DNA of 64,000 nt from Paenibacillus sp. FSL H7-0331 (GCF_001956045.1 NZ_MRTH01000038.1:1-64000), one strand, 5' to 3'; positions 26,986-35,926 are shown, counted from the stretch's first letter. A program made the numbers and translations. Notes: a model not told the origin generated them from the sequence alone.

Positions 26986-27680
26986 TGCTGAATATACATG
27001 AACTGGAGGCGGGTTACGGGGAAAGCATGATACTGCGGAACGTTACGATGAAGGTAGAGCCTGGGCAAGTGATCTGCCTGATGGGTCGTAATGGCGTAGG
27101 CAAAACAACATTAATGAAGACCATTATGGGCCTTATCAAACCCAAAAAAGGATCGATCCATTATGGGCCGAAGGATATGACTCCATTCCCTCCGGATCGA
27201 AGAGCCAAAAGTGGCATCGGCTACGTCCCTCAAGGACGCGATATTTTTCCACAGCTGACCGTAGAGGAGAACCTGATGCTCGGTCTGGAAGCAAGCCGTA
27301 TACGCAGGAGCAAGGTACCTGACAACGTATATGAAATGTTTCCTGTACTCAAGGAAATGATACGCCGTAAGGGTGGAGACCTGAGTGGAGGGCAGCAGCA
27401 GCAGCTATCCATCGCACGAGCCTTAGTGTCTGAACCTGAGCTGCTGCTGCTCGACGAACCCATGGAGGGTATTCAGCCTTCGATCGTTATGGAAATTGAA
27501 CACGTCATCGAAACGATCAAAGCAAGCAAACAAATGTCGGTGCTTCTCGTCGAACAAAGCCTTTCTTTTGCCACAAGCATTGCTGATTACTATTACGTTC
27601 TGGATAAAGGTGTAATCGTCGCCGAAGGAAACTCCTCTACACTCAGCGAGGAGCAGGTAAAGAAACATCTTGCCGTCTAA
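26985..27680 (+). CDS. urtE: Urea ABC transporter ATPase UrtE
   Basis: A 231-residue LivF-type ATPase. Walker A is MGRNGVGKTT, the Q-loop lies in YVPQGRDIFPQLTVEENL, the signature is LSGGQQQQLSIARAL, Walker B is LLLLDEPMEGIQPSI and the H-loop is VEQSLSFA. EPMEGIQPSI is characteristic of UrtE. It is the last gene of the urt operon, coupled to urtD by a 1-nt overlap, and is followed by a terminator. Confidence 0.95.
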   Translation: MLNIHELEAGYGESMILRNVTMKVEPGQVICLMGRNGVGKTTLMKTIMGLIKPKKGSIHYGPKDMTPFPPDRRAKSGIGYVPQGRDIFPQLTVEENLMLGLEASRIRRSKVPDNVYEMFPVLKEMIRRKGGDLSGGQQQQLSIARALVSEPELLLLDEPMEGIQPSIVMEIEHVIETIKASKQMSVLLVEQSLSFATSIADYYYVLDKGVIVAEGNSSTLSEEQVKKHLAV

Positions 27681-27698
27681 CTCATACAGAAAAAAATT

Positions 27699-27731
27699 AC
27701 AGCCGCGGCACATGCGAGCTGTTTTTCTTTT
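27699..27731 (+). terminator. Intrinsic terminator of the urt operon
   Basis: An imperfect stem (ACAGC-CGC / GCG-A-GCTGT, single A bulge) followed by TTTTCTTTT, 19 bp after the urtE stop. Confidence 0.65.
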
Positions 27732-27875
27732 GCCTTTTATCCATATTTTCAGTGGGCACTTGGGTCACAATAGAATTTTCCATTCACAGTGCACAGTGTT
27801 ATAATGGGAACCGGCAGAAGATTCAGAAAATAAGATTCTGCTTAGCGAACAAAACTCTTGGAGGGAATGAATACG

Positions 27876-28703
27876 ATGACTGTATCTATTACGGAGAGCG
27901 TAGAGTTACATAATGGAATCAAAATGCCGGTTCTAGGCTTGGGCGTTTGGAAAACCAAGGATGGCGACGAGGTCATTAATGCCGTGAAGTCCTCTATTCA
28001 AGCAGGTTATCGCAGCATCGATACAGCAGCAGCCTATGGCAACGAGGATGGTGTCGGCATTGGTATCAAGGAAAGCGGAATCGCACGTGAAGAGCTGTTC
28101 ATTACCACTAAAGTCTGGAACGCCTCGCAAGGCTATGACTCTACTCTACAAGCATTTGATGAAAGCCGCAAAAAACTCGGTCTGGATGTAATCGATCTAT
28201 ACCTGATTCACTGGCCGGTAAAAGGCAAATATAAAGACACCTGGCGTGCCATGGAGAAGCTCTATAAAGACGGCGCTGTCAGAGCCATAGGTGTAAGTAA
28301 CTTCCAGGTGCATCATTTGGAGGACGTCATCAAGGGGAGCGAAATTGTCCCGATGGTCAACCAAATCGAGCTGCATCCCCGTCTAACTCAGCTGGAGCTG
28401 CGCAGCTTCTGCCAGTCTCATAAGATTCAGGTTGAAGCCTGGAGCCCATTAATGCAAGGGAATCTGGATATTCCCGTGCTTGCCAAGCTCGCTGACAAGT
28501 ACAACAAATCTGCGGCGCAAATCATTCTTCGTTGGGGACTTCAGCATGGAATCGTCGTAATTCCCAAATCCATCAATCCCAAACGAATCCAGGAAAATGC
28601 GGCGATCTTTGATTTCACTTTATCGGCCGAGGACTCTGCTCTGCTCGATGCCTTGAACGAGAATCATCGCTTCGGGCCTGATCCGGATAATTTCAATTTC
28701 TAA
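27876..28703 (+). CDS. Aldo/keto reductase (YvgN/YtbE type)
   Basis: A 275-residue NADPH-dependent AKR with a TIM-barrel fold. The catalytic tetrad is visible: Asp and Tyr in [15 protein letters not shown], Lys in FITTKVWN and His in YLIHWPV. Cofactor motifs are [10 protein letters not shown] and [13 protein letters not shown]. It is close to the Bacillus glyoxal/methylglyoxal reductases YvgN and YtbE (AKR5 group), so reactive aldehyde detoxification is plausible. ATG 27876 has GGAGGG 10 nt upstream. The bases before it (GCTTAGCGAAC and AAAACTCTTGGAGG) look like a worn copy of the hairpin repeat without its hairpin. Flanked by terminators, so single-gene transcription is likely. Confidence 0.92.
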   Translation: MTVSITESVELHNGIKMPVLGLGVWKTKDGDEVINAVKSSIQAGYRSIDTAAAYGNEDGVGIGIKESGIAREELFITTKVWNASQGYDSTLQAFDESRKKLGLDVIDLYLIHWPVKGKYKDTWRAMEKLYKDGAVRAIGVSNFQVHHLEDVIKGSEIVPMVNQIELHPRLTQLELRSFCQSHKIQVEAWSPLMQGNLDIPVLAKLADKYNKSAAQIILRWGLQHGIVVIPKSINPKRIQENAAIFDFTLSAEDSALLDALNENHRFGPDPDNFNF

Positions 28704-28734
28704 ACATTTTGATTTCCAAAATAATGTGAGTAAG

Positions 28735-28779
28735 GAGCCAACATTCACCTTCTATTACAGGTGGGCGTTGGCTCTTTTC
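28735..28779 (+). terminator. Intrinsic terminator of the aldo/keto reductase gene
   Basis: A long stem GAGCCAAC...CACC / GGTG...GTTGGCTC with small internal loops, followed by TTTTCTT. Confidence 0.8.
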
Positions 28780-28929
28780 TTGCTGCTGCAGTCTCAAATA
28801 CAGCCGAACTGTGATACAGGCTGTCTCAAAAAGCATGTTTTTTTTCGTCAACTAGTACTAATCGTCCAAGCCGTTATAATACTTATAAATATAGAAGAGG
28901 CATGAGCCATATGAAGGAGGAATACGTTA

Positions 28930-29382
28930 ATGATTAACTATCCATATCGAAGCGGCACAACACCGTACACCGGTTATCCTGGATATGTTCAAGTGCCTAT
29001 GGGGACATCACAAAACCAGATGGGCCAGTTCCCCCCTGCCGGACCCAGCGGTTCCTACATCCCCGGTGCGCCTACCGCTCCGTCACAAGGGGCGCCAACT
29101 GTACCCGGCCTGCTGCCTCTGGAACAGTCCTTTATCGAGAATATTTTACGATTAAACCTTGGCAAGACAGCCACAATCTACATGACCTACGAGAACAACA
29201 GTGAATGGAATGCCAAAATATTCAAAGGCAGACTGGAAGCAGCCGGACGAGATCATATCATCATCAGTGATCCCAAAACAGGAATGCGTTATTTGCTATT
29301 AATGGTCAATCTGGACTACATCACGTTTGACGAGGAATTGAACTATACGTATCCTTATGGAAACCCCTTGCCAGCACGTTGA
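28930..29382 (+). CDS. gerQ: Spore coat protein GerQ
   Basis: A 150-residue protein: a Pro/Gly/Tyr-rich N-terminal half (about 1-65) followed by the conserved GerQ domain (LEQSFIENILRLNLGKTATIYMT, FKGRLEAAGRDHIIISDPKTG, LLMVNLDYITFDEEL). In Bacillus, GerQ sits in the inner coat, is needed to place the cortex hydrolase CwlJ, and is cross-linked by the transglutaminase Tgl through N-terminal Lys residues. Here the N-terminal half has no Lys, so that cross-link site is missing or moved. ATG 28930 has GGAGG 9 nt upstream. The preceding 150 bp contain no clear sporulation promoter I could assign. Confidence 0.9.
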   Translation: MINYPYRSGTTPYTGYPGYVQVPMGTSQNQMGQFPPAGPSGSYIPGAPTAPSQGAPTVPGLLPLEQSFIENILRLNLGKTATIYMTYENNSEWNAKIFKGRLEAAGRDHIIISDPKTGMRYLLLMVNLDYITFDEELNYTYPYGNPLPAR

Positions 29383-29420
29383 TCATTTCAGGCATGACAT
29401 AGGTGTGTATTTCCCATTCG

Positions 29421-29461
29421 AAGGCTTTATCCCGAAATTGTTTGGGGATAAGGCTTTTTTT
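29421..29461 (+). terminator. Intrinsic terminator of gerQ
   Basis: A 13-bp stem (AAGGCTTTATCCC paired with GGGATAAGGCTT, some G-U pairs) followed by seven T residues. Confidence 0.85.
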
Positions 29462-29588
29462 GCATCGAATGAAAGTCAGAGGCAAGTACTTGACTAAACC
29501 CATACTTTGGTGCGTTGGTATGGGTATGGGGTTCCAGCCGTTGTTGAAGTCGTGTTCCATGGATGAGACGGGGCGGTGGGAACACAAC

Positions 29589-29617
29589 TTAAAAAGAACC
29601 TTCAGATGAAGGTTCTT
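29589..29617 (-). terminator. Intrinsic terminator of the TPR gene
   Basis: A perfect stem AAGAACCTTCA / TGAAGGTTCTT with a 2-nt spacer at its centre, followed on the minus strand by a T-run. It lies 29 bp past the stop of the TPR gene. Confidence 0.8.
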
Positions 29618-29645
29618 AGTCATGTGCTTTCGTATTTGACTGGGC

Positions 29646-30821
29646 TTATCCAAGCTGGCTTTCGCGCAGCTTTCTGGCAATTTCGATATTATCATAAAAA
29701 TCACGGCTTGCGCTGATGATCCAATTGCGATGTAATACTGCCGTCTCATCCTTTTCGATCTCGCCATAAGGCCATGCGTTCATGACACCTACCGCATAGT
29801 CCTTCATAAGCATAAGCAGCGCTATGCTCCATTGACGGGTTCCGCGAATACCGGGAACGAGTGGATAATATTGATCGTAGGCGGATCGAATCAGGGCATG
29901 CACTACCTCTTGAAGAACACTTGGAACGTCCGCTTGCTCCAGCTTGTCAGCGAGCTCGGCTGGAAGATCCACTTCGTCCGTAGAAGCGTGTTGTTCATAC
30001 TCCTCTTCCGTTACGACACCCTGCTGCTTCGCAATCCAAAGCTTCATTCGGTCCAGGACAGGTTTGTAAGCAGTTGGAACCGATACCGTTAATTCAGGTA
30101 CAGGATTGTCCAGATTGATAACGAACGATTCTTCCATCTTATGTATGCGGGCGTTGCCTCGTACACCGAGCCACCGAAGTGCGAGCAGCGCATGGGTTCT
30201 TGTTTTGCCATCCACTTCTTCATTGCGGCATACTCTGCGCAGCAGCTTTTCACTACGCACATCCGGCATCATACATAGCATTCTAACCGCGGATAACACC
30301 GATTCCGGGTCCTCCAGCCATGTTTGAATCACTCCGTATACCGTGTCAATCGGCTCTGACATCAACCAGTCTAGCTCGATCTTGCGATCCGCAAACTCTT
30401 CCAGGCTGAACATACCCTGCTCCTTTAATACCTCTTCCCCATGGCGTGATACCAAATCAGTGTAATTAAGCTCCAAATCCTCAGCCATTTGTGTAAAAGC
30501 TTCCCGCTCCTGGGCATTGACGCCAAACCTTATCGACATCGCACGTACCCACTCCGACATCGCTAATGGGCTTTGCTGATACATCATCAAGGCAAAAGTC
30601 ACCATATCCTTGTCATAAGGCAGTGGGTGTCGGGCAAATCGGGCCAAAATCGTCTGCGCATCGTTTTCACGACGCATTAAGCTAAGTGAAAGCACAAGTC
30701 CATTCCAAGCGTTGCCATTGTTAGGATCCTCAAGTATTGCACGATAAAAACAGAATGCAGAAGCACCATAGGACTCTGCTTGTAAATAATGACGGCCCAA
30801 GCCGTTGACGTCTTGACTCAT
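29646..30821 (-). CDS. TPR-like helical-repeat protein of unknown function
   Basis: A 391-residue soluble, largely helical protein. The first 90 residues show TPR-like pairs (ASAFCFYRAILEDPNNGNAWNGLVLSL); the middle part reads like HEAT-type repeats (SVLSAVRMLCMMPDVRSEKLLRRV, TRTHALLALRWLG). No catalytic motif, signal peptide or membrane segment was seen. ATG 30821 has GGGGG 11 nt upstream. Such proteins usually act as adaptors; no partner can be named from context. It lies between gerQ (convergent) and an MFS gene on the same strand, 115 bp away. Confidence 0.7.
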   Translation of the reverse strand: MSQDVNGLGRHYLQAESYGASAFCFYRAILEDPNNGNAWNGLVLSLSLMRRENDAQTILARFARHPLPYDKDMVTFALMMYQQSPLAMSEWVRAMSIRFGVNAQEREAFTQMAEDLELNYTDLVSRHGEEVLKEQGMFSLEEFADRKIELDWLMSEPIDTVYGVIQTWLEDPESVLSAVRMLCMMPDVRSEKLLRRVCRNEEVDGKTRTHALLALRWLGVRGNARIHKMEESFVINLDNPVPELTVSVPTAYKPVLDRMKLWIAKQQGVVTEEEYEQHASTDEVDLPAELADKLEQADVPSVLQEVVHALIRSAYDQYYPLVPGIRGTRQWSIALLMLMKDYAVGVMNAWPYGEIEKDETAVLHRNWIISASRDFYDNIEIARKLRESQLG

Positions 30822-30936
30822 TGTAAGTTCAACCCCCGTGTCATGTTACCAACAAGTATACAATACTCGCCAGATCAATCAAAATCTTTTATTTGGTGTC
30901 CACAAGATATTCGGCATTAATTGACATATTTCCTGC

Positions 30937-32181
30937 TTATCCTTCTTTTCTTGTATTCTCCATGTTGGCAGATTTCCCGGTTTGTTGGATATACAGCAGC
31001 ATCAGGACGGCACTCCATATAAATGCGGCGATGATAAGGATAAAAGGAAGCCTCGGATCGATCGAATAGGTCCAACCGCCAATCAAACCTGCGGGTGAAA
31101 TAAAGATCAGAATCAATACAGATAAAATCGAAAAAATACTTGCTCGCTTATCATCATCAATAGCATTCTGTACAGCTGCCTCCAAGTTCGGGTACACAAT
31201 AATACTGCCTGCTGCCGTGAGCACCGTGCTGAACAGGATCGGCATGACTGCGCCAGGCGGCGTCACAATCTGTATAATATAAGCTGCCGTGCAAATGAAC
31301 AGGCCGACCAACATATACGTATTCATGCGATCCCGATTTAATCTTGGTATATAGAAGAACAGCAGCAGTAAAGTCGCTACGGACGTCACAGCAGGCAGCC
31401 AGGCAATCCAAACCGCATCGAATTGCAGCGACTGCACCAGATAAATCGATAAATACGTGTTGCGCATCGTCAGCTGAAATTGATACAGTACATAAATACC
31501 GAATACGAGCAGAAGCGCCTTGTTCGCGACAATCGCCCTCAATACACCTATGTACTCCTGTAAAAGCGCTTTCCATTGAAAAGAGGCATGCTCCTTCATT
31601 TTCCTGATCCCGATTTCGGTCTCATAGGTCGCAAAGTGGCGGCAAATAAACATCGCCGTCATGCTGACAAAGGCTAATCCATACATCATACGCTCGGCAG
31701 AAATCAATGTGTAACGCTCTACCAGAAGTCCTCCCAGCGGTGCGAGCAATCCACTTGCCACACTAATAAATTGCAGTGTTGAGAAAATATAAGCACGATC
31801 CTTAGGATGTGTCCCTTCAACGAGCAAACAGTACCACGCGGTATTGGGTACCTTTTGAAAGCTGTTGAACGCTGCCGCTATCACAAAAAACCAGACGTTC
31901 TGGGCTGTCATCCACAGCAGCGTAGCCACACTCCAGCTAACCAAATCATAGATCAACAGTGCTCGCTTGCGTCCCATGCGATCCGTTAAATAGCCGCTGA
32001 TTAATGAAGTGAATATTTGCAGCACCAGCCCAAGTGAAGTCACCAGCCCAATTTCGGTCTCCGTAATTCCAAGCTCCAGCATGTATATGGAAGCATAGGT
32101 GAGATATAGGCTATAAGGGACTATGAACATCGGCTCATAAATTAAACATCCGCGGGCGTTCCCTTGCAGTTTATTGAACAA
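30937..32181 (-). CDS. MFS transporter
   Basis: An integral membrane protein of about 415 residues with twelve hydrophobic segments. The MFS loop 2-3 motif is visible as GYLTDRMGRKRALLIYD after TM2. The substrate is unknown. TTG 32181 is preferred (AGAGG 8 nt upstream); the frame extends to TTG 32217, which has only a distant AGGA. No regulator is next to it; the NlpC/P60 gene upstream ends in its own terminator. Confidence 0.85.
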   Translation of the reverse strand: MFNKLQGNARGCLIYEPMFIVPYSLYLTYASIYMLELGITETEIGLVTSLGLVLQIFTSLISGYLTDRMGRKRALLIYDLVSWSVATLLWMTAQNVWFFVIAAAFNSFQKVPNTAWYCLLVEGTHPKDRAYIFSTLQFISVASGLLAPLGGLLVERYTLISAERMMYGLAFVSMTAMFICRHFATYETEIGIRKMKEHASFQWKALLQEYIGVLRAIVANKALLLVFGIYVLYQFQLTMRNTYLSIYLVQSLQFDAVWIAWLPAVTSVATLLLLFFYIPRLNRDRMNTYMLVGLFICTAAYIIQIVTPPGAVMPILFSTVLTAAGSIIVYPNLEAAVQNAIDDDKRASIFSILSVLILIFISPAGLIGGWTYSIDPRLPFILIIAAFIWSAVLMLLYIQQTGKSANMENTRKEG

Positions 32182-32321
32182 CGCACTCGCCTCTTTTACA
32201 TTCAGACTAAAAACCAACTGAATCTATGCTTATTCCTATAAGGCTGCATTCATGTCGTAGAGGATGCTTTTCTTGAACTCTGTTCGGCTCCGTTGAAAAC
32301 TATATAGTCTGATATTAACAC

Positions 32322-32346
32322 AAAAGACCCGCCTTTCGGCAGGTCT
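32322..32346 (-). terminator. Intrinsic terminator of the NlpC/P60 gene
   Basis: Stem AGACC-GCC / GGC-GGTCT with one mismatch and a 4-nt loop, followed on the minus strand by TTTTGTG. It lies 29 bp past the stop. Confidence 0.75.
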
Positions 32347-32374
32347 GAATAATTCGATATGATTGCTGCCTCTG

Positions 32375-33220
32375 CTACAGCCGTTTTGCCCCTATGTATC
32401 TGGAACCCCAATAACCGCTGTTCAAGCTGGCAACCGTGACACCACCATAGGAAGTGGCCGAGATGAATTGATCATTGCCAATATAAATACCTACATGAGA
32501 GGTTCTTCGCCCTTCAGCAAAAAACACCAGGTCACCTTCTTGAATATCCATAACCCGAGTGCCTGCCGAACTGTACATTTCTGCGGATGTTCTGGGCAAT
32601 TGAACTCCGCTTAGCTGAAAAATATAGCCCACATATCCTGAGCAATCAAATCCATTCGGCGAGCTGCCTCCCCACACATAAGGAACACCCAAATAGTTAT
32701 ATGCGGATTGCAGGATCGATGCCTTGGGCTTAGGCGCGTACCAGACCGGAGCATGATACAGACCATCCGCATCTATGATCGCAAGCTTGTTGACCGCATC
32801 CCACTGAATTTGATAGCCAAACGTTTCCGATACGAATCGGAAAGGTACATACACCGTTTGCTGAGACAACAACGGAGGTGATTCCAAGGTAACGGTCTTT
32901 CCATTCACAAGCACTTGACGATCTCCCGTTTGCAATACGACCTTCTGCTGCTTGCTGCTCAGCGTAACCTGTATCGCCTGTTCATTCTTGCTCCATTCCA
33001 TCTGGTATCCCAATTGTTCAATCAGCAGTCTTAGAGGCACCTGCAAATTATTGCTGCCATCGATGTAGGGCTTGGCGTCAGGGAAGGTCACTAGGTAATC
33101 ATTAATTTGTATCCTGACCTCATCTGACGCTGCCTGAGCAGTTCCTGCATGCATAACAGCCAACAGACCAAACGTAAAAAAAGCGAAAAACCAAATAAAC
33201 TTCTTCCGTAATAATATCAA
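32375..33220 (-). CDS. NlpC/P60 (C40) cell-wall hydrolase with stalk domain
   Basis: A 281-residue secreted protein. A signal peptide (FIWFFAFFTFGLLAV, cleavage near GTAQAA) is followed by a copper-amine-oxidase N-terminal-like stalk domain (PLRLLIEQLGYQMEWSKNEQ, VPFRFVSETFGYQIQWD). A C-terminal NlpC/P60 domain has catalytic Cys in GFDCSGYVGYIF and His in RRTSHVGIYIGNDQF. It should cut peptidoglycan stem peptides (gamma-D-Glu-diamino acid bonds). TTG 33220 has AGGAGG 6 nt upstream; the open frame continuing to 33385 is the riboswitch region and not protein-like. Control by c-di-AMP is predicted. Confidence 0.92.
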   Translation of the reverse strand: MILLRKKFIWFFAFFTFGLLAVMHAGTAQAASDEVRIQINDYLVTFPDAKPYIDGSNNLQVPLRLLIEQLGYQMEWSKNEQAIQVTLSSKQQKVVLQTGDRQVLVNGKTVTLESPPLLSQQTVYVPFRFVSETFGYQIQWDAVNKLAIIDADGLYHAPVWYAPKPKASILQSAYNYLGVPYVWGGSSPNGFDCSGYVGYIFQLSGVQLPRTSAEMYSSAGTRVMDIQEGDLVFFAEGRRTSHVGIYIGNDQFISATSYGGVTVASLNSGYWGSRYIGAKRL

Positions 33221-33234
33221 GTTGTTCCTCCTGC

Positions 33235-33358
33235 GGCCTTCGAGGTTAGTTGACGGATTCGGGAAGAGGTTTTCCCTAGTTCGAGACAGACGAACATTCA
33301 CCCCATGTAAAGAATCCCCCGTACCAGCTCTTGTGATGAACTGGATTCGGCCTTTTTT
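33235..33358 (-). promoter_or_regulatory. ydaO/yuaA-type c-di-AMP riboswitch
   Basis: The leader of the NlpC/P60 gene matches the ydaO aptamer: GGCCGAATCC at the 5' side, GGTACGGGGGA (about 33325-33315), GGGGTGAA (33304-33297), then CCCGAATCCGTCAACTAACC (33265-33246) and CTCGAAGGCC closing the P1 helix. ydaO RNAs bind c-di-AMP and often control cell-wall hydrolases in Bacillales. The P1 3' strand ends only a few bases before the AGGAGG site with no terminator between, which points to translational control. Confidence 0.85.
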
Positions 33359-33479
33359 TAACAGAGTAGCACAACCTTTACCCAAATTTCAAATTCTTTA
33401 AACGACCATTCGGAATTATTTAACAATTAATTACATATTTATTTTATTTTTCGACATATTTTTACCAATTCAATAGCAA

Positions 33480-34025
33480 TTAATGGTTGGCTGCCGCTCC
33501 ATTGATATCGTCCAGAACCTGCTGGGTCAAAGGAAAAACAAGCTGTTCTTCCTTAGCCAAATGCTCCTGCAAAATGTGACAAGCTTGAATCAGATAGGCA
33601 GCGGCCTGATTGTAGCCCATAGCCTCCGGATTTGCCTTTAGCAAATGAACCGACCTCAGGAAGGCCTGCATATGCTCATCAGCCAGCTCATGATCTTTCT
33701 CTAACGACCAGAAGGAAGGCAGTATGGAGGGAGACATTTTACGCTCTATATAAGAAGTCAGGAAAGGAAACAGCTCAAGCTCCTCCCAATTGGAATGCCG
33801 CTCAAGCTCTTCCCGAAATGCGAGTGCCCATAGTCTTAAATTCAGCAGCGACTGCAGTGCTCCAAAGCGCTCAGGTGCGGACTCAACCTGCTTCGCTTGT
33901 TTTTCCATTTCCATTAAAACCTGCTTGAACTCCCCATGCTCTTGCTTCAATCGCTCCAGCCCTTCCGATATGGCTGTCATCGGTGCCTTAGTCATCTCTA
34001 CTCGCGTCTTTTGATACATGTTCAT
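33480..34025 (-). CDS. Hemerythrin HHE-domain protein
   Basis: A 181-residue four-helix-bundle protein with iron-ligand spacing of the HHE family: ERLKQEHGEFKQ, EELERHSNWEELELFPFL, EKDHELADEHMQAF and LQEHLAKEEQLVFPL. Such proteins bind a di-iron centre and act in O2/NO sensing or repair of nitrosative damage. It sits among mobA, NreBC-like, NreA-like and Fnr genes, so a role under low oxygen or nitrate conditions is plausible (inference). ATG 34025 has GGAGG 8 nt upstream, preceded by three tandem hairpin repeats. Confidence 0.85.
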   Translation of the reverse strand: MNMYQKTRVEMTKAPMTAISEGLERLKQEHGEFKQVLMEMEKQAKQVESAPERFGALQSLLNLRLWALAFREELERHSNWEELELFPFLTSYIERKMSPSILPSFWSLEKDHELADEHMQAFLRSVHLLKANPEAMGYNQAAAYLIQACHILQEHLAKEEQLVFPLTQQVLDDINGAAANH

Positions 34026-34037
34026 TGTTGATTCCTC

Positions 34038-34170
34038 CTAAGGTTTTCGCTTTAGCGAAAACCAGCATCGTAAGCATAATCTTTAGGGTTTCACTTTAGT
34101 GAAACCGACATCGTAAGCATAATCTTTAGGTTTTCACTTTAGCGAAAACCAGCATCGTAAGCATGATCTT
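34038..34170 (-). repeat. Three tandem pre-Shine-Dalgarno hairpin repeats upstream of the hemerythrin gene
   Basis: Units of 43-44 bp. Each (sense) has ATGCTTACGATG followed by a hairpin: GGTTTTCGC / GCGAAAACC next to the gene, GGTTTCAC / GTGAAACC in the middle, GGTTTTCGC / GTGAAAACC (one G-U) distal. Stems differ from the ctaB/urtC family members yet stay complementary. The loop TAAA is constant. The proximal unit runs into CTTAGGAGG. Confidence 0.85.
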
Positions 34171-34218
34171 TGGGTTCTGTCATGAAGTTTCGCTTTTCAC
34201 TTTTACTATCATGTATAT

Positions 34219-34836
34219 TTATCCGGACCGCACCTTAGTCTTCTCCAGATGCTGTTGCGCAAGAAAGTAATCATCCCTTGTCTTAATCGTGGTCACAAAG
34301 CTGCAATCGATGCCATCTGATTGGAACTCGGACTCAACTGCTTCCTGCCATAATAAGCCCTTCCTCAAAGAGGATAATTCTGTATCCTGGTGTTTCAATA
34401 ATGTCCAAATGTGCCCCGCACAGTCCCTGTCATAAATAGCATGCAGAGGATGCATGACACCTTGTAACCAGGGGATGATTGCGTCCAATCCTCTCTTTTT
34501 TTTGCGCAGCATCAGTTCAGCCGCAGCAGGTGATAGAAATGGCATATCGCATCCTACTACCCAGGCGCTTTGGTTACGGGATAACGTAAGACCGGCGTGC
34601 ATTCCGCTTAATGGCCCTTTTCCCGGTATATAATCTGTAATGATTCTCACCGAGGTATCAACCAGTCGTAGGAAAAGCTTCGGTGTGTTAGTCACAATAA
34701 TGACTTCATTGCACAACTCCCGCATGATTCGGATCTGGCGCAGAATCAAGGCTTCCTTCTCCAGGATCAGCAAGCTTTTATTTTCACCGCCCATACGCAA
34801 GCTGTCTCCGCCTGCCAAAATAATTCCTGACAGCAT
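34219..34836 (-). CDS. mobA: Molybdenum cofactor guanylyltransferase MobA
   Basis: A 205-residue nucleotidyltransferase that joins GMP to molybdopterin for enzymes such as nitrate reductase or formate dehydrogenase. The N-terminal signature is IILAGGDSLRMGGENKSLL (the consensus GG-S-RMG-K has a two-residue longer loop before Lys), followed by DYIPGKGPLSGMHAGL and VVGCDMPFLSP, all typical of MobA. ATG 34836 has AGGAG 9 nt upstream; ATG 34842 is an alternative 3 nt from it. No other molybdopterin gene is in the window. Confidence 0.9.
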   Translation of the reverse strand: MLSGIILAGGDSLRMGGENKSLLILEKEALILRQIRIMRELCNEVIIVTNTPKLFLRLVDTSVRIITDYIPGKGPLSGMHAGLTLSRNQSAWVVGCDMPFLSPAAAELMLRKKKRGLDAIIPWLQGVMHPLHAIYDRDCAGHIWTLLKHQDTELSSLRKGLLWQEAVESEFQSDGIDCSFVTTIKTRDDYFLAQQHLEKTKVRSG

Positions 34837-34941
34837 ATCCATCCTCTCCTTTCGATGGTGGCCCGCTTATACAAAGAGGCTGGAAGCACAGCTAAGCTCG
34901 ACTGTACTCCAGCTCTTGTATGTCCATTTAACCATGTGCAG

Positions 34942-35484
34942 TTAAGCATGCGCTCGTTTGTGGGTACCGCCCGCTGCCGGATGAACCGGTTTGTCTTTTT
35001 TGTATTTGTTTATGAGCTTACGTGCCACTGGTGCCAGGTAATGGTCAATACCGAACCGTCCTGCATTCGTGCCAGCCATAAAAATAACCCCACCAAGCAA
35101 GATTAACCACGGGTTGGTGCTAACGGTGCCTGCAAACATAAACATAAAGTTCATGAGCAGCCCGAAAAATGCAGCTGCCGTCGTAAGCGCACCAACGATA
35201 AGTCCCAATCCGACCAGCAGCTCCCCTATAGGGATCACCACATTAAATACCGCTGCATTCGGCAGTGCAAAATGTTCAAGAAATGCTGTAAAGGTCGGAT
35301 AAATCAGCTCATTGGTCGCCTTATCGATTACCGGCTTGGTCACAGCCCCTTTGATAAAACCGGTAGCATCAAACCCTCCTGTCAGCTTATGAAAGCCTGC
35401 TGTCGCCCATTCCCAGCCCAGATAAATCCGAAGCAAACAAAAAATTCCCGCCGCGTAGACATTTTCCCTCATCCATTTCATCAT
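34942..35484 (-). CDS. DoxX-family membrane protein
   Basis: A 180-residue membrane protein with four hydrophobic segments and the DoxX pattern (LLRIYLGWEWATAGFHKLTGG, VIPIGELLVGLGLIVGALTTAAAFFG). DoxX proteins are linked to thiosulfate:quinone reduction or redox stress complexes; the precise role here is not clear. The C-terminus is basic and ends in a His-rich tail. ATG 35484 has AGGAG 9 nt upstream; ATG 35493 abuts that site. A perfect 13-bp palindrome TGAATGACATTCA lies just upstream (35508-35520) and may be an operator. Confidence 0.85.
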   Translation of the reverse strand: MMKWMRENVYAAGIFCLLRIYLGWEWATAGFHKLTGGFDATGFIKGAVTKPVIDKATNELIYPTFTAFLEHFALPNAAVFNVVIPIGELLVGLGLIVGALTTAAAFFGLLMNFMFMFAGTVSTNPWLILLGGVIFMAGTNAGRFGIDHYLAPVARKLINKYKKDKPVHPAAGGTHKRAHA

Positions 35485-35507
35485 CTTATCCATCTCCTAA
35501 TTTGTAG

Positions 35508-35520
35508 TGAATGACATTCA
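35508..35520. promoter_or_regulatory. Palindrome upstream of the DoxX gene
   Basis: TGAATGACATTCA is a perfect odd-length palindrome 24 bp before the DoxX start, within its 5' UTR or promoter. The cognate regulator is unknown. Confidence 0.4.
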
Positions 35521-35667
35521 TTTGATTCTTAGTTCACTGCTTAGGTTTATTTGTTCTCCATGACTATAATTTACTACTCCAGGGTAACAAACGCTGTTAA
35601 ATAGATCACAGCGAAACAAGAAAAATAAATGCTTATATTCTGATTCACAAATGAAGTTGAGTATGCG

Positions 35668-35911
35668 AAAATGATAAATGATTATTGTAGAAAATTGTCG
35701 AAATTTTGTAATCCAGCCCGTCCAACATCAGTCAGCATATGCACAGATTACAAGATGGCGTCTAGTCAAGGAGACGATAAAAGGTCAACGGGTTTACTAT
35801 TCGTTATATATTCAAGACAAGTCTTATGTGTCCGAAATTCTTAAGCATATCCCTTCACAGAAAAAACAGCTCAAGCCGCTGGTATGTGAAGATAATGAGT
35901 GCTGCACTTAA
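35668..35911 (+). pseudogene. arsR: Decayed ArsR-family regulator
   Basis: ArsR sequence is split over two frames. The recognition helix SPSNISQHMHRLQDG is read in a frame with a TAA just before it (after KIVEIL) and a TAG after it. The following wing LVKETIKGQRVYYSLYI and tail CEDNECCT are read in a second frame. At least one 1-nt deletion (near 35756) plus in-frame stops explain this, and no intact N-terminal part was found. It stands immediately before arsB in the usual arsR-arsB order, so arsB may have lost its repressor. Confidence 0.7.
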
Positions 35912-35926
35912 GCTCAGGAGGTTGGT

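Noticed and set aside
34038..34170. Three direct repeats of about 43 bp considered as a mini-CRISPR
   Set aside because: The units are contiguous without spacers, each contains a hairpin, and they belong to the pre-Shine-Dalgarno repeat family.
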